Part shown: one piece after another, positions 4,775 to 5,762 of the stretch
Layout: every line of letters begins with the position of its first letter
Position numbering within the stretch: the stretch's first letter is position 1
NCBI GenBank assembly: GCA_028276105.1
Contig: JAPYWZ010000044.1
Coordinates: 1-5,762, forward strand
Reading direction: 5' to 3'
DNA: 5,762 nucleotides
From: Microgenomates group bacterium
GTDB lineage: Bacteria > Patescibacteriota > Microgenomatia > UBA1406 > GWC2-37-13
Made by a program: the position numbers and the translations under genes
Notes under the pieces: model-generated
What the model was told of the DNA's origin: nothing
What the model saw: only the letters and a program-made list of their open reading frames with translations
The model's database searches: none

Positions 4775-5762
4775 TTATAAAATTTGTTTAACCTTTCTCT
4801 CTCTCAAATACTGATGATATTTTTTGGCAAACCGGTGGGCTTCATCGCGAACTTTTTGAAAAAAAGGTAAAATCTCCTTTACGTCGTTTAATAAAATTTC
4901 CTCAAAAGGTGGTTTGCCCAAAATTATTCGATCGGGTTCTTTTGCTATCCCCAAAATTGGCACATCAATTTCTTGGCCTAAAGACTTCCAAATAGCCAAA
5001 AGTTGTGGTTTTCCTCCATCAATTAACAAAAGATCTGGTTTTTCCCAAGAATGATTGGATAATCTTCTTTTTAATACCTCCACCAACATCGAAAAATCAT
5101 CTTTTAAATTAGGATTTTTTATTTTAAACCGCCGATACTGATCTTTTTTTGGCTCTCCCTTGATAAAAGTCACCATCGATCCCACTGCTTCTTTAAAAGA
5201 AAAATTACTAATATCAAATCCCTCCACCCGCAAAATTCTTTTTTCTTTTAAGTTAAAAAAATCGTTTAAAACTTTTTTAATTTTTTCCTCAATCTTTTTC
5301 CATGATGTTTGTTTTTCTTCTTCAACCAAGTCAAAATTTTTTTCTAAAAGTAATTTTTTAAGCTTTAAATAACGATTTCTTACTACAATTGCCTCTTCAT
5401 ATTTTTGCTTTTTGATTAGCTCTTTTAAAATCTTTTCATATTGTTTTAGCAAATAAGAACCATTTCCCGAAAGAATTTTTATCACCTTTTTTATATTTTC
5501 TTGATACTTTTTTTTAAGACTTTTTTTTAAGTTTTTATCATCTAAATTTTCAATATAGCTTGGACAGGGTTGACAAAGATTGATTTTGGAATAAAAACAT
5601 GGCTTTTTGCCAATTTTTTTTTGAGTGCAAAAAGGCACAACCTGACGCACCAATCTTAAAATTTCATGCGCCACTTTACTTGATAAAAATGGCCCAAAAT
5701 ATAAAGACTTGCCATCATTTTCTTTTCGACTTAAAAAAACCTTTGGATAGGAATCATTTTTC
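4775..5762 (-). CDS. uvrC: UvrABC excinuclease subunit C, 5' end beyond window, no C-terminal HhH domain
   Basis: UvrC is the nuclease of nucleotide excision repair. It joins UvrB on damaged DNA and cuts both sides of the lesion. The frame is open to the right edge, giving 328 visible residues (numbered from there); a GTG at 5674 is internal because YFGPFLSSKVAHEI runs through it. Visible in order are the end of the GIY-YIG domain with YFGPF (21-25), four cysteines (35, 55, 63, 66) matching the iron-sulfur ligands reported for UvrC, a UVR helix pair for UvrB binding (about 101-139), and the RNase H-like nuclease. In the nuclease, D183 (EGFDIS), D221 or D222 (KDDFSML), D248 (LLIDGG) and H309 (RDEAHRF) match the catalytic set. 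The chain stops 19 residues after that histidine, so the C-terminal (HhH)2 DNA-binding domain is absent. Most of the GIY-YIG domain, including its catalytic residues, lies outside the window. Confidence 0.95.
   Translation of the reverse strand, partial: KNDSYPKVFLSRKENDGKSLYFGPFLSSKVAHEILRLVRQVVPFCTQKKIGKKPCFYSKINLCQPCPSYIENLDDKNLKKSLKKKYQENIKKVIKILSGNGSYLLKQYEKILKELIKKQKYEEAIVVRNRYLKLKKLLLEKNFDLVEEEKQTSWKKIEEKIKKVLNDFFNLKEKRILRVEGFDISNFSFKEAVGSMVTFIKGEPKKDQYRRFKIKNPNLKDDFSMLVEVLKRRLSNHSWEKPDLLLIDGGKPQLLAIWKSLGQEIDVPILGIAKEPDRIILGKPPFEEILLNDVKEILPFFQKVRDEAHRFAKKYHQYLRERKVKQIL

Noticed and set aside
5160..5372. 70-codon plus-strand open frame
   Set aside because: It is the opposite strand of the uvrC UVR and linker region, rich in Lys, Ser and Phe from AT-rich DNA, with no family features.
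5672..5674. GTG at 5672-5674 as the uvrC start
   Set aside because: The frame continues upstream without a stop to the window edge and encodes conserved UvrC sequence (YPKVFLSRK and YFGPF), so this GTG is an internal valine.

Overview
The window reads as a compact, AT-rich bacterial locus with every gene on the minus strand. The rRNA and tRNA genes are GC-rich against very AT-rich coding and intergenic DNA. Several traits suggest a Candidate Phyla Radiation (Patescibacteria) genome, most like Microgenomates. These are the short UvrC, the orphan membrane-anchored peptide-binding protein next to secG, 23S rRNA departures at normally conserved sites, a reduced L1 stalk, and low-complexity spacers. 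This placement comes from remembered family features, not from a database search.

Layout, right to left, which is the direction of transcription: (1) uvrC, 5' truncated by the right window edge, with its stop at 4775. (2) A 284-bp gene-free spacer (4491-4774) packed with short tandem repeats of periods 7, 7, 11, 10 and 9 plus one hairpin, ending in a good -10 box next to secG. (3) secG, then a family-5 extracellular solute-binding protein gene, almost touching. (4) tRNA-Leu(UAA), with its own -35/-10 pair in the 46 bp after the solute-binding gene. (5) A near-consensus sigma70-type promoter, then tRNA-Ala(UGC) and the 23S rRNA gene. The 23S runs off the left edge at about E. coli position 2482, so its last ~430 nt are not visible.

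The genes are mostly housekeeping: protein synthesis (23S, two tRNAs), protein export (SecG), nutrient-peptide capture at the membrane (solute-binding protein) and nucleotide excision repair (UvrC). No mobile element, CRISPR array, toxin-antitoxin pair or defence system is visible. All plus-strand open frames over 1-2560 are antisense to rRNA.

The points most worth a second look are: an altered helix 69 loop and nearby conserved positions in the 23S; 23S plus tRNA-Ala with its own promoter and no 16S upstream; a near-identical palindrome used at several 23S hairpins; a reduced L1-stalk arm; UvrC without its C-terminal HhH domain; and the repeat mosaic between uvrC and secG. I found no convincing new multi-gene system.
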